Position numbers and translations under genes: made by a program. 64,000 nt of DNA, from positions 806,001 to 870,000 of the forward strand of contig NZ_AUHO01000006.1 in NCBI RefSeq assembly GCF_000423225.1, written 5' to 3'. The notes below the pieces were generated by a model that searched no databases, was not told where the DNA came from, and saw only the letters and a program-made list of their open reading frames with translations. The stretch is from Kaistia adipata DSM 17808. Lineage in GTDB: Bacteria > Pseudomonadota > Alphaproteobacteria > Rhizobiales > Kaistiaceae. The first letter of the stretch is position 1. Every line of letters starts with the position of its first letter. Shown here one piece after another: positions 37,790-46,320 of this stretch.

Positions 37790-38781
37790 CGCGCTGCCAC
37801 CCGGGCTGGAGCAGCGATTGTGCGCGCGAGCGTGTCAGCGAAGGCGAGCACCGCGGCGGCGAGATGCTCGCGGTCGGCGTCGCTCTTCATCAGCGTCGGG
37901 GTGACATGGACCGGCAGGCCGATCTCGTCGCGCTCGCCGGCGTCGACCGTGTCGATGACGAGGCCGTCGAGCAGGCCGTCATAATGCTGCGCGATGGCGC
38001 GCGACGTGGCGGGAACGCCGAGCTCGGCCATGATCTTCGCCGTCGGCCCCTTCACCGCTTTCCCGCCGATGATCGGCGACACTGCGACAACCGGCGCCTT
38101 GGCCTGCTCCAGAAGCGTGCGGATACCCGGCGCCGCGAGGATCGGATCGATGCTGAGGAAAGGATTGGAGGGGCAGATGACGATGGCGCGCAGGTCCGGA
38201 TCGGAGAGCGCGGCGGCAACCGGCCCCGACGGACGCGCGCTGGCGGCGCCCTCGAAGGCGATGCCGAATACCTCAGGCGCGCAGCGGCGCTCGACGAAAT
38301 AGCGCTGGAACGGCAGCTGGCCCTCGGAGGTGGCGAGCGTCGTGCGGATCGGATCGTCCGACATCGGCAGGAGCGTTGCCTCGATGCCGTGCGACCGCGC
38401 CGCCTTGGCCATGAAATCCGTCAGGGACTGGCCGGCGCGAAGCTGGTGCGTGCGCTCGACATGCAGAGCGAGGTCCCGGTCACCGAGCTGGAACCAGGCC
38501 TCGCCGCCGAGATGGCCGAGCGCCTGCATGAAGTTCCAGCTCTCGTCGGCGCGCCCCCAGCCAAGCTCCTTGTTGGCGATGCCGCCGAGCGTATAGAGGA
38601 CGGTATCGAGATCCGGCGAGATGGCGAGGCCGAGATGCTCGAAATCGTCGCCCGTATTCACGACGAGCGTCAGGTCGGAACCGACCTGACGGGCAAGGCC
38701 CAGCGCCAGCTTGGCGCCGCCGACACCGCCGCAGAGCGCGACGACACGGCCGCTGCCCGATCCTGAAGACTGGCCACTCAT
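37786..38781 (-). CDS. cofD: 2-phospho-L-lactate transferase CofD
   Basis: A 331-residue enzyme starting with VVALCGGVGGAKLALGLARQ, the FO/GTP-side glycine loop of CofD. AIVICPSNPFLSIDPILAAP and VVAVSPIIGGKAVKGPTAKI are further diagnostic blocks. It moves the phospho-acid unit from the GDP-activated donor to FO, giving F420-0 or its analogue. The ATG overlaps the cofE stop by four bases. Confidence 0.95.
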   Translation of the reverse strand: MSGQSSGSGSGRVVALCGGVGGAKLALGLARQVGSDLTLVVNTGDDFEHLGLAISPDLDTVLYTLGGIANKELGWGRADESWNFMQALGHLGGEAWFQLGDRDLALHVERTHQLRAGQSLTDFMAKAARSHGIEATLLPMSDDPIRTTLATSEGQLPFQRYFVERRCAPEVFGIAFEGAASARPSGPVAAALSDPDLRAIVICPSNPFLSIDPILAAPGIRTLLEQAKAPVVAVSPIIGGKAVKGPTAKIMAELGVPATSRAIAQHYDGLLDGLVIDTVDAGERDEIGLPVHVTPTLMKSDADREHLAAAVLAFADTLARTIAAPARVAAR

Positions 38782-39545
38782 CGGAACATATCCCTCTCGC
38801 GACTGCGGATCAGAGACTTGGCCGGCGTTTCCGGCGCCGGCGAACGGACGCCGCGGACGAGCACGGCGGGGATGCCTTCGTCGCCCTGCCCCATCAGCAG
38901 TGAGGCGGCGGAGGCCAGTTCGTCGGCCATGGCGATCTCGGTGACCTTCAGCTTGCGGCCGAACAGATCGGAGCCGCCGACGCGATCGACCAGCGATGAG
39001 ACACCGGCCGCGCCGATCGCGACGCCGACGACGCCGTTGCGCCAGGGTCGGCCGAAGCTGTCGTTGATGACGACGCCGACCTTCGCGCCGAAGGCCGTGT
39101 CGAGGCGCTGCTTCAAGAGCGCCGCCGAACCGTCGGGATCGCGCGGCAGGAGCAGCACGCGGCTGCCCCTGTCATGGCTGATGTTCGACTCGTCGATGCC
39201 CGAATTGGCCATGACAAAGCCGAGGCGATGCGCGGTGACGATCACATGCGGACCGACCTTGACGATCTCGTCCGATTCCCGGAGCACCACTTCGACATGA
39301 CGCGGGTCCTTGCCGACCTTTTCCGCCAGCGCCCGCGCCTCGTCCGAGGGCTCGACGCTGTCGAGATCGACATAGAGGCCGTCCGCCTTCGAGACGATCT
39401 TCTGGGCGACGACGAGGATGTCGCCGTCGACCAGCTCGAGGCCGTTGTCGCGGAGCACCCCGATCAGGATCTCCGCCAGATCGTCGCCCGGCTCGACGAG
39501 CGGAACGCCCGCGAGCGGATGAAGGGAAACGGACGCCGCGCACAT
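38778..39545 (-). CDS. cofE: coenzyme F420:L-glutamate ligase CofE
   Basis: A 255-residue protein. GLELVDGDILVVAQKIVSKA near residue 35 and VGVVINDSFGRPWRNGVVGV near 155 are the CofE signatures. It adds one or more glutamates to F420-0 with GTP. It is of the short archaeal type and lacks the C-terminal nitroreductase domain of actinobacterial FbiB, which in mycobacteria reduces dehydro-F420. No separate nitroreductase is present nearby, so the phosphoenolpyruvate route would lack a reductase here. It starts five bases after npdG. Confidence 0.94.
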   Translation of the reverse strand: MCAASVSLHPLAGVPLVEPGDDLAEILIGVLRDNGLELVDGDILVVAQKIVSKADGLYVDLDSVEPSDEARALAEKVGKDPRHVEVVLRESDEIVKVGPHVIVTAHRLGFVMANSGIDESNISHDRGSRVLLLPRDPDGSAALLKQRLDTAFGAKVGVVINDSFGRPWRNGVVGVAIGAAGVSSLVDRVGGSDLFGRKLKVTEIAMADELASAASLLMGQGDEGIPAVLVRGVRSPAPETPAKSLIRSRERDMFR

Positions 39546-39550
39546 GGGGA

Positions 39551-40216
39551 TCAGGCCCGGACGGCGTCTTCGAGACCGGTGATGGCGATGCCGGCGCCCG
39601 GCACCTTGTAGGTGCGGTTGATGAAGATGAGCACCGAGGTCAGCGCCTCGGCCGCCGCGGAATTCGCGAGCACGCCGCCGCCGACACCACGATTGGCGAC
39701 CGCGCCGGCCAGCTCGATCACGGCGTTGCGGGCTTCCTTGTCGTCGCTGAACACCAGCACGTCGCAGTCGATCTTGCCGCCGGCATGCAGCTTGGTGGCG
39801 CCGACATTGTGGAAGGCAGAGACGACGCGGACGTTCTCGCCGAGGATCTTCTGCGCGATCTGGGCAGCCGAACCTTCGGCCGGCAGCTGCACGGTCGACA
39901 CCTTGGGCGGCACCAGCGGCACGGCGGCGTCGACGACGATCTTGCCCTGCACGACGTCGCGGATCTCGTTCAGCGTGGCGTCATGGCTGGCGAACGGCAC
40001 GGCGAGGATGACGATATCGGCCTCGCGCGCGGCGCCGACATTGTCCTGGCCCTCGACGCCGGCGCCGAGTTCGGGCGCCATCGCCACGGCCTTGTCGCGC
40101 GAGCGCGAACCGATCAGCACCCGATAGCCGGCGGTGGCCCAGCACTTGGCCAGCCCCGAACCGAGGTCGCCGGTTCCCCCGATGATGCCAATGACCGGCT
40201 TCGACGTATCGGACAT
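39551..40216 (-). CDS. npdG: F420-dependent NADP oxidoreductase
   Basis: A 221-residue protein opening PVIGIIGGTGDLGSGLAKCW, the NADP-binding loop of F420:NADP oxidoreductases (Fno/NpdG), with IVILAVPFASHDATLNEI and VVSAFHNVGATKLHAGGKI following. It passes a hydride between NADPH and F420. In picrate-degrading actinobacteria NpdG makes F420H2 for ring reduction, and the same direction is likely here because transhydrogenase genes lie in the same regulon. It is the first gene of the F420 operon; a regulon dyad lies 109 bases upstream. Confidence 0.9.
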   Translation of the reverse strand: MSDTSKPVIGIIGGTGDLGSGLAKCWATAGYRVLIGSRSRDKAVAMAPELGAGVEGQDNVGAAREADIVILAVPFASHDATLNEIRDVVQGKIVVDAAVPLVPPKVSTVQLPAEGSAAQIAQKILGENVRVVSAFHNVGATKLHAGGKIDCDVLVFSDDKEARNAVIELAGAVANRGVGGGVLANSAAAEALTSVLIFINRTYKVPGAGIAITGLEDAVRA

Positions 40217-40324
40217 GTGATCCCTGCCTGAATTGCTCGTGTTGAGGCTGCCTGCGGAGTCTGACCGGCTCGCTCACGAGCCCCTCACCCACCCCCGTTT
40301 GGCTTTCACCATGAGAGAGTCATA

Positions 40325-40342
40325 CTATCAATAGAAAGATAA
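40325..40342. promoter_or_regulatory. candidate F420-island regulon operator, site 6 (F420 operon)
   Basis: On the minus strand TTATCTTTCTATTGATAG, one mismatch to CTATCWTNCTANTNNTAG; it lies 109-126 bases before npdG. A further half-site ATATCATTC is at 40347-40355. Confidence 0.6.
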
Positions 40343-40402
40343 GACAATATCATTCGCGCGCGCCCGCAGCCGGGCAAAAGTGCCAGCCGAAGCCGAAAAC
40401 GA

Positions 40403-40435
40403 CGAAGCCGGCCGCGCTAGGCGCGACCGGCTTCG
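40403..40435 (-). terminator. terminator of the livHMGF operon
   Basis: A stem of about 15 bp with one mismatch (CGAAGCCGG-C-CGCGC and GCGCG-A-CCGGCTTCG, loop TAG), followed on the minus strand by TCGTTTT. It lies 31 bases after the livF stop. Confidence 0.8.
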
Positions 40436-40465
40436 GGATTAAGCAAAACGGCAAGCGGCCGCGCG

Positions 40466-41185
40466 TCAGGCGTGAGCAAGGCCCGCGCCGAGATAGGCCT
40501 CGCGCACATGCGGATCGTTGATCAGCTTCTCGCCCGGCCCTTCCAGCGCCATCGTGCCGGCCTCGAGCAGATAGGCGTAGTTGCACATGTCGAGCGCGGC
40601 ATAGGCGTTCTGCTCCACCATCAGCACGGTGGTGCCGGATTCGCGGATGCCCTGGATGATGTCGAAGGTCTGCGCGACGATGTTCGGCGCGAGGCCGAGC
40701 GACGGTTCGTCGAACATGATCAGCTTCGGCCTCGACATCATGGCACGGCCAATGGCCAGCATCTGCTGCTCGCCGCCCGACAGCGTGCCCGCGACCTGCC
40801 GGCGCCGCTCCGCCAGACGTGGAAACAGGCTGAAGATGTGGTCGAGGTCGGAGGCGATCCCCTTGCTGTCGGAGCGCAGGTAGCAGCCCATCTCGAGGTT
40901 TTCGAGCACGGTCATCTGGCTGAAGACGCGCCGCCCCTCGGGACAGTGGGCGATGCCAAGCGAGAGGATGCGCCCCGCCGACATGCCAGTGATGTCCTCG
41001 CCGTCGAAGGTGATCTTGCCGCTCGCCGCCGGCACGAGGCCGGAGATCGCGCGCAGGGTCGTGCTCTTGCCGGCGCCGTTCGCACCGACCAGCACCACCA
41101 ACTGCTTGGCCGGAACCTTCAGCGAAATGCCCTTGAGCGCGGTGACCTTGCCGTATCGGCAGACCAGGTTCGAGATCTCAAGCAT
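40466..41185 (-). CDS. livF: branched-chain amino acid/amide-type ABC transporter ATPase (LivF)
   Basis: A 239-residue ATPase with Walker A GANGAGKSTT, signature LSGGEQQMLAIGRAMM, Walker B KLIMFDEPSLGLAP and the switch His region replaced by the LivF form LMVEQNAYAALDM. The start overlaps livG by eight bases. It is the last gene of the livH-livM-livG-livF operon, which has no binding-protein gene. The LivK-type protein at 18111 is the likely partner. Confidence 0.92.
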   Translation of the reverse strand: MLEISNLVCRYGKVTALKGISLKVPAKQLVVLVGANGAGKSTTLRAISGLVPAASGKITFDGEDITGMSAGRILSLGIAHCPEGRRVFSQMTVLENLEMGCYLRSDSKGIASDLDHIFSLFPRLAERRRQVAGTLSGGEQQMLAIGRAMMSRPKLIMFDEPSLGLAPNIVAQTFDIIQGIRESGTTVLMVEQNAYAALDMCNYAYLLEAGTMALEGPGEKLINDPHVREAYLGAGLAHA

Positions 41186-41975
41186 GCTTCACTCCCTGCC
41201 CCAGATAAGCCTGGATGACGTCCGGATCGTTCTGGATCTCCTTCGGCGTGCCGTTGGCGATGATGCGGCCGTAGTTCAGCACCACGATGCGATCGGAGAT
41301 GCCCATCACCATCGGCATGTCGTGCTCGACGAGCAGGATCGTCTTGCCGTTGGCCCGCAGCTTGTTGAGCAGGGCGACGAAGCGCCCCGTCTCGGACGCG
41401 TTCATGCCCGAAACCGGCTCGTCCAGGAGCAGAGCCGATGGATTGGCGGCAAGCGCCAGCGCCACGCCGAGCAGGCGCTGGTCACCATAGGGCAGGCTGC
41501 CGCCGAGCTCGTCGGCCTGGTGCTCGATGCCGACGAGGCGCAGGATTTCCCAGGCCTCCTCGCGCAGCGCCTTCTCCTGCCTGCGCTCGCGCGGCAGGCC
41601 GAAGATCGTACCGAAGAGGCTGGCGCTGGTGCGCCGATGCAGGCCGATCAGCACGTTGTCGAAGACCGAGATCTTCTCGAACACGCTGGTGCGCTGGAAG
41701 GTGCGGACCAGGCCGAGCGAGGTGACCTCGTGCGGCTTCAGCCCATTCAGCGACTGCCCCTTGAAGGTCACCTGCCCCTTTGTCGGCTTCAGGAAGCCGG
41801 TGATGACGTTGAACGCCGTGGTCTTGCCGGCGCCGTTCGGCCCGATGAGGCTGACCAGCTCGCCCTCGTTGACGACGAAGTTCATGTCGGAGATGGCGAT
41901 CAGGCCGCCGAAATGCACCGCGACGTGCTCGATGGCGAGGATCGGCCGCGGCGCCCCCGTTGCAGCGACGGTCAT
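41178..41975 (-). CDS. livG: branched-chain amino acid/amide-type ABC transporter ATPase (LivG)
   Basis: A 265-residue ATPase: Walker A GPNGAGKTT, Walker B ALLLDEPVSGMN, switch VEHDM. The signature is LPYGDQRLLGVALAL, as is usual in LivG proteins. The start at 41975 overlaps the livM stop by four bases (ATGA) and gives a normal LivG N-terminus; the longer frame to 42542 lies inside livM and is an artefact. Confidence 0.92.
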   Translation of the reverse strand: MTVAATGAPRPILAIEHVAVHFGGLIAISDMNFVVNEGELVSLIGPNGAGKTTAFNVITGFLKPTKGQVTFKGQSLNGLKPHEVTSLGLVRTFQRTSVFEKISVFDNVLIGLHRRTSASLFGTIFGLPRERRQEKALREEAWEILRLVGIEHQADELGGSLPYGDQRLLGVALALAANPSALLLDEPVSGMNASETGRFVALLNKLRANGKTILLVEHDMPMVMGISDRIVVLNYGRIIANGTPKEIQNDPDVIQAYLGQGVKHA

Positions 41976-43018
41976 GAACGCGCTCCCTTGCTCGATTCGA
42001 GGACGAGGCCGGCCGGCTTGCTGGCCGAGGCGCTGCCGCCCTTGCGGGTGAACCAGCGCTCGATCGCCGGAACGATGCCCTGCGGCAGGACGAAGACGAT
42101 CAGGATCATCAGGAGGCCGTAGAGGATCCACTGCACCTCGGGACCGACATAGGAGCGCAGGACCACCGGCGCGATGCCGAAGATCAGGCCGCCGACCAGC
42201 GGTCCGGCGAGCGTGCCCTTGCCGCCGGTGATGACCATGATCACCATCGTGACGGTGTTCAGGAACATGAAGATCATCGGGTCGATGATCTGGATGTAGT
42301 GGGCATAGAGGCCGCCCGCGACACCTGCCATGGCGCCCGACAGAACGGCGGCCAGCACCAGATACTTGGTCACGCTGATGCCGACCGAGACGGCGAGCGT
42401 CTCGTTCTCGCGCAGCGCGATCATCGCCCGGCCATAGGGCGAATTGACCAGCCGCTTGATCAGGATGTAGGCGAGCACGATCGTCGCCAGCACGACATAG
42501 TAGTTCTGCGCCTTGCCCCAGAGGGTGGCATAGCCGGTCCACTCGAAGCCGAGCGTCAGCGGCGGGATGCCGGGCAGAGCCAGCGGGCCGTTGGTGAGCT
42601 CGACCCAGTTCAGCGAGACGAGACGCACCACCTCGGCGAACGAGATCGTGACGATCACGAAATAGGCGCCGCGGACGCGGAAGGCGAGCTTGCCGATCAC
42701 ATAGCCACAGAGGCCGGCCACGATCGTTCCGAACAGGACGCCGATCACCGCCGGCCAGGGCTCATGCGTGATCTGGAGACCGAAGATCTCGACGCTGAAG
42801 CCAAGCGAGGTCAGCGCGCTGACATAGGCGCCGATGCCGAAGAAGGCGACATGGCCGAGGCTGAGCTGCCCGGTATAGCCGAGCAGCAGGTTGAGGCTCA
42901 TGGCGGCGATCACGAAGATGCCGGTCACGACCAGGGTGTGCAGGAAATACTGGTCCTGCAGCCAAAGCGGCACCGAGGCAAAGAACGCAACGGCGATGTA
43001 GGGAAGCAGTCGTTTCAT
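41972..43018 (-). CDS. livM: branched-chain amino acid/amide-type ABC transporter permease (LivM)
   Basis: A 348-residue membrane protein with about nine helices. It has the LivM phrase LNLLLGYTGQLSLGHVAFFG near residue 42 and GRAMIALRENETLAVSVGIS, the coupling loop that meets the ATPase. The start at 43018 overlaps the livH stop by four bases; the frame back to 43975 is not real. The C-terminal 25 residues are Ser/Lys-rich and not conserved. Confidence 0.92.
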   Translation of the reverse strand: MKRLLPYIAVAFFASVPLWLQDQYFLHTLVVTGIFVIAAMSLNLLLGYTGQLSLGHVAFFGIGAYVSALTSLGFSVEIFGLQITHEPWPAVIGVLFGTIVAGLCGYVIGKLAFRVRGAYFVIVTISFAEVVRLVSLNWVELTNGPLALPGIPPLTLGFEWTGYATLWGKAQNYYVVLATIVLAYILIKRLVNSPYGRAMIALRENETLAVSVGISVTKYLVLAAVLSGAMAGVAGGLYAHYIQIIDPMIFMFLNTVTMVIMVITGGKGTLAGPLVGGLIFGIAPVVLRSYVGPEVQWILYGLLMILIVFVLPQGIVPAIERWFTRKGGSASASKPAGLVLESSKGARS

Positions 43019-43887
43019 CCGATGCGCTCCGAACGTGCGAACAGGCCCGTGGGCTTGAAGAGAAGAACGATGATGATGATCAGGAAGCCCATGGCGTCGC
43101 GGTAGCCCGACGAGATGTAGCCAGCACCGATCTCCTCCGCGACGGCGAGCATGAAGCCACCGATCGCCGCGCCCGTGATGTTGCCGAGACCGCCGAGGAT
43201 GACGATCGCGAAGGCCTTCAGCGAGGCGAGATCGCCCATCGTCGGCGTGACGACGAACACCGGTCCGAGCAGTGCGCCGGCCGCGGCGCCGAGGCCGGAA
43301 CCGAGCGCGAAGGTGGTGGTGTAGATGGCGTTGACGTTGACGCCCATCAGCGCGGCGGTGCCGCCGTCCTGGAAGGTCGCCCGCATCGCCTTGCCGAGCT
43401 TGGTGCGGTTGATGAGGAAGTAGGTAGCGGCGATCAGCACGACGGAGACGACGAGCACCATCACGCGCAGCCAGGAGATCGAGACCGGCCCGATGACGAG
43501 CGGCGCCTCCGGCAGCGGCGAGGGAATGGATTTGGCGATGCCGCCCCAGATCAGGTGCTCGGCATTCTGCATCACGATCCAGGCGCCGATCATCAGCAGC
43601 ATGGTCGTGTCGATGTCGGCGCCGCGCTTCGGCCTGAGCAGGGTGAATTCGATCACCGAGCCCATGGCCATGCCGGCCACGATCGCGAAGGCGATCGCGA
43701 CGAAGAAGTTCAACCCGAGCACGGTCGCGAAGAAATACATCATGTACGCGCCAAGCGCATACAACTCGCCATGCGTGAAATTGACGATCCGCATGATGCC
43801 GAAGATCAGGGTCAGCCCTATGCCCAACAAGGCATAGGTGCCACCCATGATGAGCGCATTGACGAGATGCTGAAATAGCTGATCCAA
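43015..43887 (-). CDS. livH: branched-chain amino acid/amide-type ABC transporter permease (LivH)
   Basis: A 290-residue membrane protein starting MDQLFQHLVNALIMGGTYAL, with GIGLTLIFGIMRIVNFTHGE, the LivH hallmark, and GKAMRATFQDGGTAALMGVN as the coupling loop. First gene of the permease operon. The nearest regulon dyad is 310 bases upstream at 44197, so a long leader would be needed. Confidence 0.92.
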   Translation of the reverse strand: MDQLFQHLVNALIMGGTYALLGIGLTLIFGIMRIVNFTHGELYALGAYMMYFFATVLGLNFFVAIAFAIVAGMAMGSVIEFTLLRPKRGADIDTTMLLMIGAWIVMQNAEHLIWGGIAKSIPSPLPEAPLVIGPVSISWLRVMVLVVSVVLIAATYFLINRTKLGKAMRATFQDGGTAALMGVNVNAIYTTTFALGSGLGAAAGALLGPVFVVTPTMGDLASLKAFAIVILGGLGNITGAAIGGFMLAVAEEIGAGYISSGYRDAMGFLIIIIVLLFKPTGLFARSERIG

Positions 43888-44196
43888 GACTGGTCCTCAC
43901 CCTAATGGCAATCAGATCATGGCTTCCGATGCGGGCCCGCCGGCGCCCTCGCCAGGAGGATCGACAAGACAACACAACGGGTTCCCGGCCCGCGCATCGC
44001 GCACCGGGTTGAAATGACGATCTAGCCGCGCCGTCTCGGCGCCATCGCCCTACGTAAAGTCAGCCATTACCATCGCCCTCCACTGCTGCCTGGCAGCACA
44101 CCTGGACGACGCCCTGAAGCCGTTCCCCAACGCTTCCCGGCGACATCTTGAGATTGGAAGGAAGCCCCACGCTCTCCCTGCGATCGGCAACTCTTC

Positions 44197-44214
44197 CTAT
44201 CATCTCATTATTAG
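44197..44214. promoter_or_regulatory. candidate F420-island regulon operator, site 7 (liv operon side)
   Basis: CTATCATCTCATTATTAG, two mismatches to CTATCWTNCTANTNNTAG. The flanking TCATACTAAT on the minus strand matches the same stretch at site 5. It could serve livHMGF (310 bases away) or the lyase gene at 44658 (443 bases away). Confidence 0.5.
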
Positions 44215-44609
44215 TATGACATTGAGGCTGGCCTCAGTCTAGCGGCCGTTTCGACAGCGGATGCTGCGCCGCCACGCTCGCCCATCGCCGCAATCAGGCA
44301 ACGAATAGGCCCGACGAAGGCTTGCCCCCGCCCCGCTCGCCTGCCAGCTCGACCACAACGGCCTCGATGACGCCCGGCCCCGAAACGCCGAGCTTTTTCA
44401 AGCCGAAAGCGCTCGTCCGCCTTTCCGAGGGAGCAGGCCCGACCGGCATGGAGAGCGCCCGCCGAAACAGATCTTCAGCACCGATGCCACCCCGCGCCCC
44501 GACTGGGTCGCAACAAGGAATCGTTGCATCCACACCTGACCAGATGAAACAAAATTGCATCGACAGGCGCAAGATCGCGGAATTAACTCGGCCCCAATAA
44601 GATATTCTC

Positions 44610-44627
44610 AATCTCGAGCTTGAGATT
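44610..44627. promoter_or_regulatory. 18-bp inverted repeat before the ammonia-lyase gene
   Basis: AATCTC-GAGCTT-GAGATT, a dyad with one mispaired position on each side. It lies 30 bases before the start codon, so it could be an operator or shape the leader RNA. It does not match the shared regulon motif. Confidence 0.4.
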
Positions 44628-44657
44628 TCATCATGCCTTCAGCTTCGGGAGTAACCC

Positions 44658-45863
44658 TTGCTCATTCTGAACGCGCATCCCGACTACAAGAAGCCGCTCG
44701 ATCCCGTCGACGCGGAGACGCTGGGCGTCCCCGCAGCCCGGGAAGTCGAGCGCTACCTCTCCTTCCGCGATGGCCATCGGCCGACGCCGCTGGTGGGCCT
44801 GCCGGCCCTGGCGCGCGAACTCGGGGTCGGCGCCATCCACATCAAGGATGAGGGGCACCGGCTCGGCCTCGGCAGCTTCAAGGCCCTCGGCGGCTCCTAT
44901 GCCGTGATCCGGCTCGTGCTGGAGGAAGCGTCGCGCCGCCTGGGCCGGACCGTCGATGTCGCCGAACTGCAGAGCCCCGAGGTTCGCGCGGTTACCGCGA
45001 CCATGACGGTCGCCTGCGCCACGGATGGCAATCACGGCCGCTCCGTTGCCCAGGGCGCGCAGCTGGTCGGCGCCAAGGCGGCGATCTTCGTGCATGCCGG
45101 GGTGAGCGACGAGCGCATCGCGGCCATCGCGCGTTTCGGCGCCGAGATGATCCGGGTCGACGGCAATTACGACGACTCGGTCGCCGAGGCGACCCGCACG
45201 GCGGAGCGGAACGGCTGGACCGTCGTCTCCGACACGTCGTGGCCAGGCTACGAGCGCATCCCCGGCCTCGTCATGCAGGGCTATACCGCGCTGTTCCGCG
45301 AGGCGCTGCGGGAACTGCCGGAGCCGCCAACCCACGTCTTCATCCAGGCCGGAGTCGGCGGCATCGCGGCTGCGATCGCCGGCTATTTCGCGGCGGAGCT
45401 CGGCGCGGAACGCCCGTTCATCACGGTAGTTGACCCTGCCCGCGCCGCCTGCCTGTTCGAAAGCGCGCGCGCCGGCCACATCGTCAAGGTCGCGCATGAT
45501 GAGCCGACCGTGATGGCGATGCTGGAGTGCTACGAGCCGTCCATGGTCGCCTGGCGCATCCTGTCGCGCCTCGGCGATGCCTTCATGACCGTTTCGGAAG
45601 ACGAAGCCATATCCGTCATGAACCGCCTCGCGAGACCGGCCGGCGACGATCCCGCCATCGTCGCGGGCGAGAGCGGCGGCGCCGGCCTCGCGGGCCTGAT
45701 CAGCGCTGCGTCCGACCCGGATGTCCGCGCCAAGATCGCTCTCGGGCCCGACGCGCGCGTGTTCCTCATCAACACCGAGGGTGCGACCGATCCGGCGCTT
45801 TACGAGAAACTCGTCGGCCTTGCGCCGCGGCAGGTGGCCGAGCGCAACGCCGTTCCGGCTTGA
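44658..45863 (+). CDS. diaminopropionate ammonia-lyase-like PLP enzyme
   Basis: A 401-residue fold-II PLP enzyme. The PLP lysine is in LGLGSFKALGGSYAVIRL, the same arrangement as in 2,3-diaminopropionate ammonia-lyase (DpaL/YgeX); CATDGNHGRSVAQGAQLVGA and FIQAGVGGIAAAIAGYF follow as substrate and phosphate loops. Length matches DpaL (about 400). That enzyme turns diaminopropionate into pyruvate and ammonia, and relatives act on other beta-substituted alanines. The start is TTG at 44658 with GGGAG six bases upstream; no ATG would keep the N-terminal LNAHPDYKKPLDP block. It stands alone with its own terminator at the edge of the F420 island. Confidence 0.8.
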   Translation: MLILNAHPDYKKPLDPVDAETLGVPAAREVERYLSFRDGHRPTPLVGLPALARELGVGAIHIKDEGHRLGLGSFKALGGSYAVIRLVLEEASRRLGRTVDVAELQSPEVRAVTATMTVACATDGNHGRSVAQGAQLVGAKAAIFVHAGVSDERIAAIARFGAEMIRVDGNYDDSVAEATRTAERNGWTVVSDTSWPGYERIPGLVMQGYTALFREALRELPEPPTHVFIQAGVGGIAAAIAGYFAAELGAERPFITVVDPARAACLFESARAGHIVKVAHDEPTVMAMLECYEPSMVAWRILSRLGDAFMTVSEDEAISVMNRLARPAGDDPAIVAGESGGAGLAGLISAASDPDVRAKIALGPDARVFLINTEGATDPALYEKLVGLAPRQVAERNAVPA

Positions 45864-45884
45864 ACCCCATCTCCGTGCAAACAG

Positions 45885-45914
45885 AAACAGCCCCGGCATT
45901 GCCGGGGCTGTTTT
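45885..45914. terminator. bidirectional terminator
   Basis: A 13-bp stem (AAACAGCCCCGGC and GCCGGGGCTGTTT, loop ATT) with an A-run before and a T-run after. It lies between the lyase gene and the convergent CsbD gene. Confidence 0.88.
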
Positions 45915-45933
45915 GCATCAGGGCCAGATGAAG

Positions 45934-46125
45934 CTAGGCCTTGTCGACGATATTCTTCACGGCATCCTTGGCCTTGCCGACCGCCTGCTGCGCTTCGCCC
46001 TTGATTTCCTGGGCCTTTCCTTCGGCACGAAGGCGATCATTGTCCGTCGCCTTGCCGATGCCCTGCTTGACGTTGCCGATGGCCTCGTTGGCGACACCCT
46101 TGATCTTGTCGGTCGTGCTGCTCAT
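45934..46125 (-). CDS. CsbD family stress protein
   Basis: A 63-residue, highly charged helical protein: [20 protein letters not shown] and [20 protein letters not shown] are the standard CsbD repeats. The start at 46125 follows AGGAAGGAA by six bases; the longer frame to 46209 is not homologous. CsbD proteins are abundant under general stress in many bacteria but their biochemical role is unknown. In alphaproteobacteria they are often under the EcfG general stress sigma factor; no promoter of that type was confirmed here. Confidence 0.9.
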   Translation of the reverse strand: MSSTTDKIKGVANEAIGNVKQGIGKATDNDRLRAEGKAQEIKGEAQQAVGKAKDAVKNIVDKA

Positions 46126-46320
46126 CGTATTTTCCTTCCTGTTGAACTCGCACGGATCAACTGGCGAACCCGCTGATGGTTCCGATCCAGCGCCATGAAA
46201 CGCAGCCACCCAATCATCCTGCGTCCGAACGTCAAAGTTGACAGCAAGGGGCCGCCCACTACCTAGTGGGGATCACGACTTGCCTTTTCGCATCGCCAGC
46301 CCGATCGTCAGAGAGGCTCC

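Larger units (their letters stand above)
43888..44657. other. 770-base intergenic region between livH and the ammonia-lyase gene
   Basis: Holds regulon site 7 at 44197 and an inverted repeat at 44610. A 105-codon minus-strand frame at 44294-44611 has no family features and no ribosome site; I do not call it a gene. The rest shows nothing I recognise. The size suggests that a gene may have been lost here. Confidence 0.5.

Noticed and set aside
44294-44611. A 105-codon minus-strand frame in the livH-lyase gap
   Set aside because: No ribosome site, no family match I can name and an unlikely N-terminus; treated as intergenic, though a decayed gene is not excluded.
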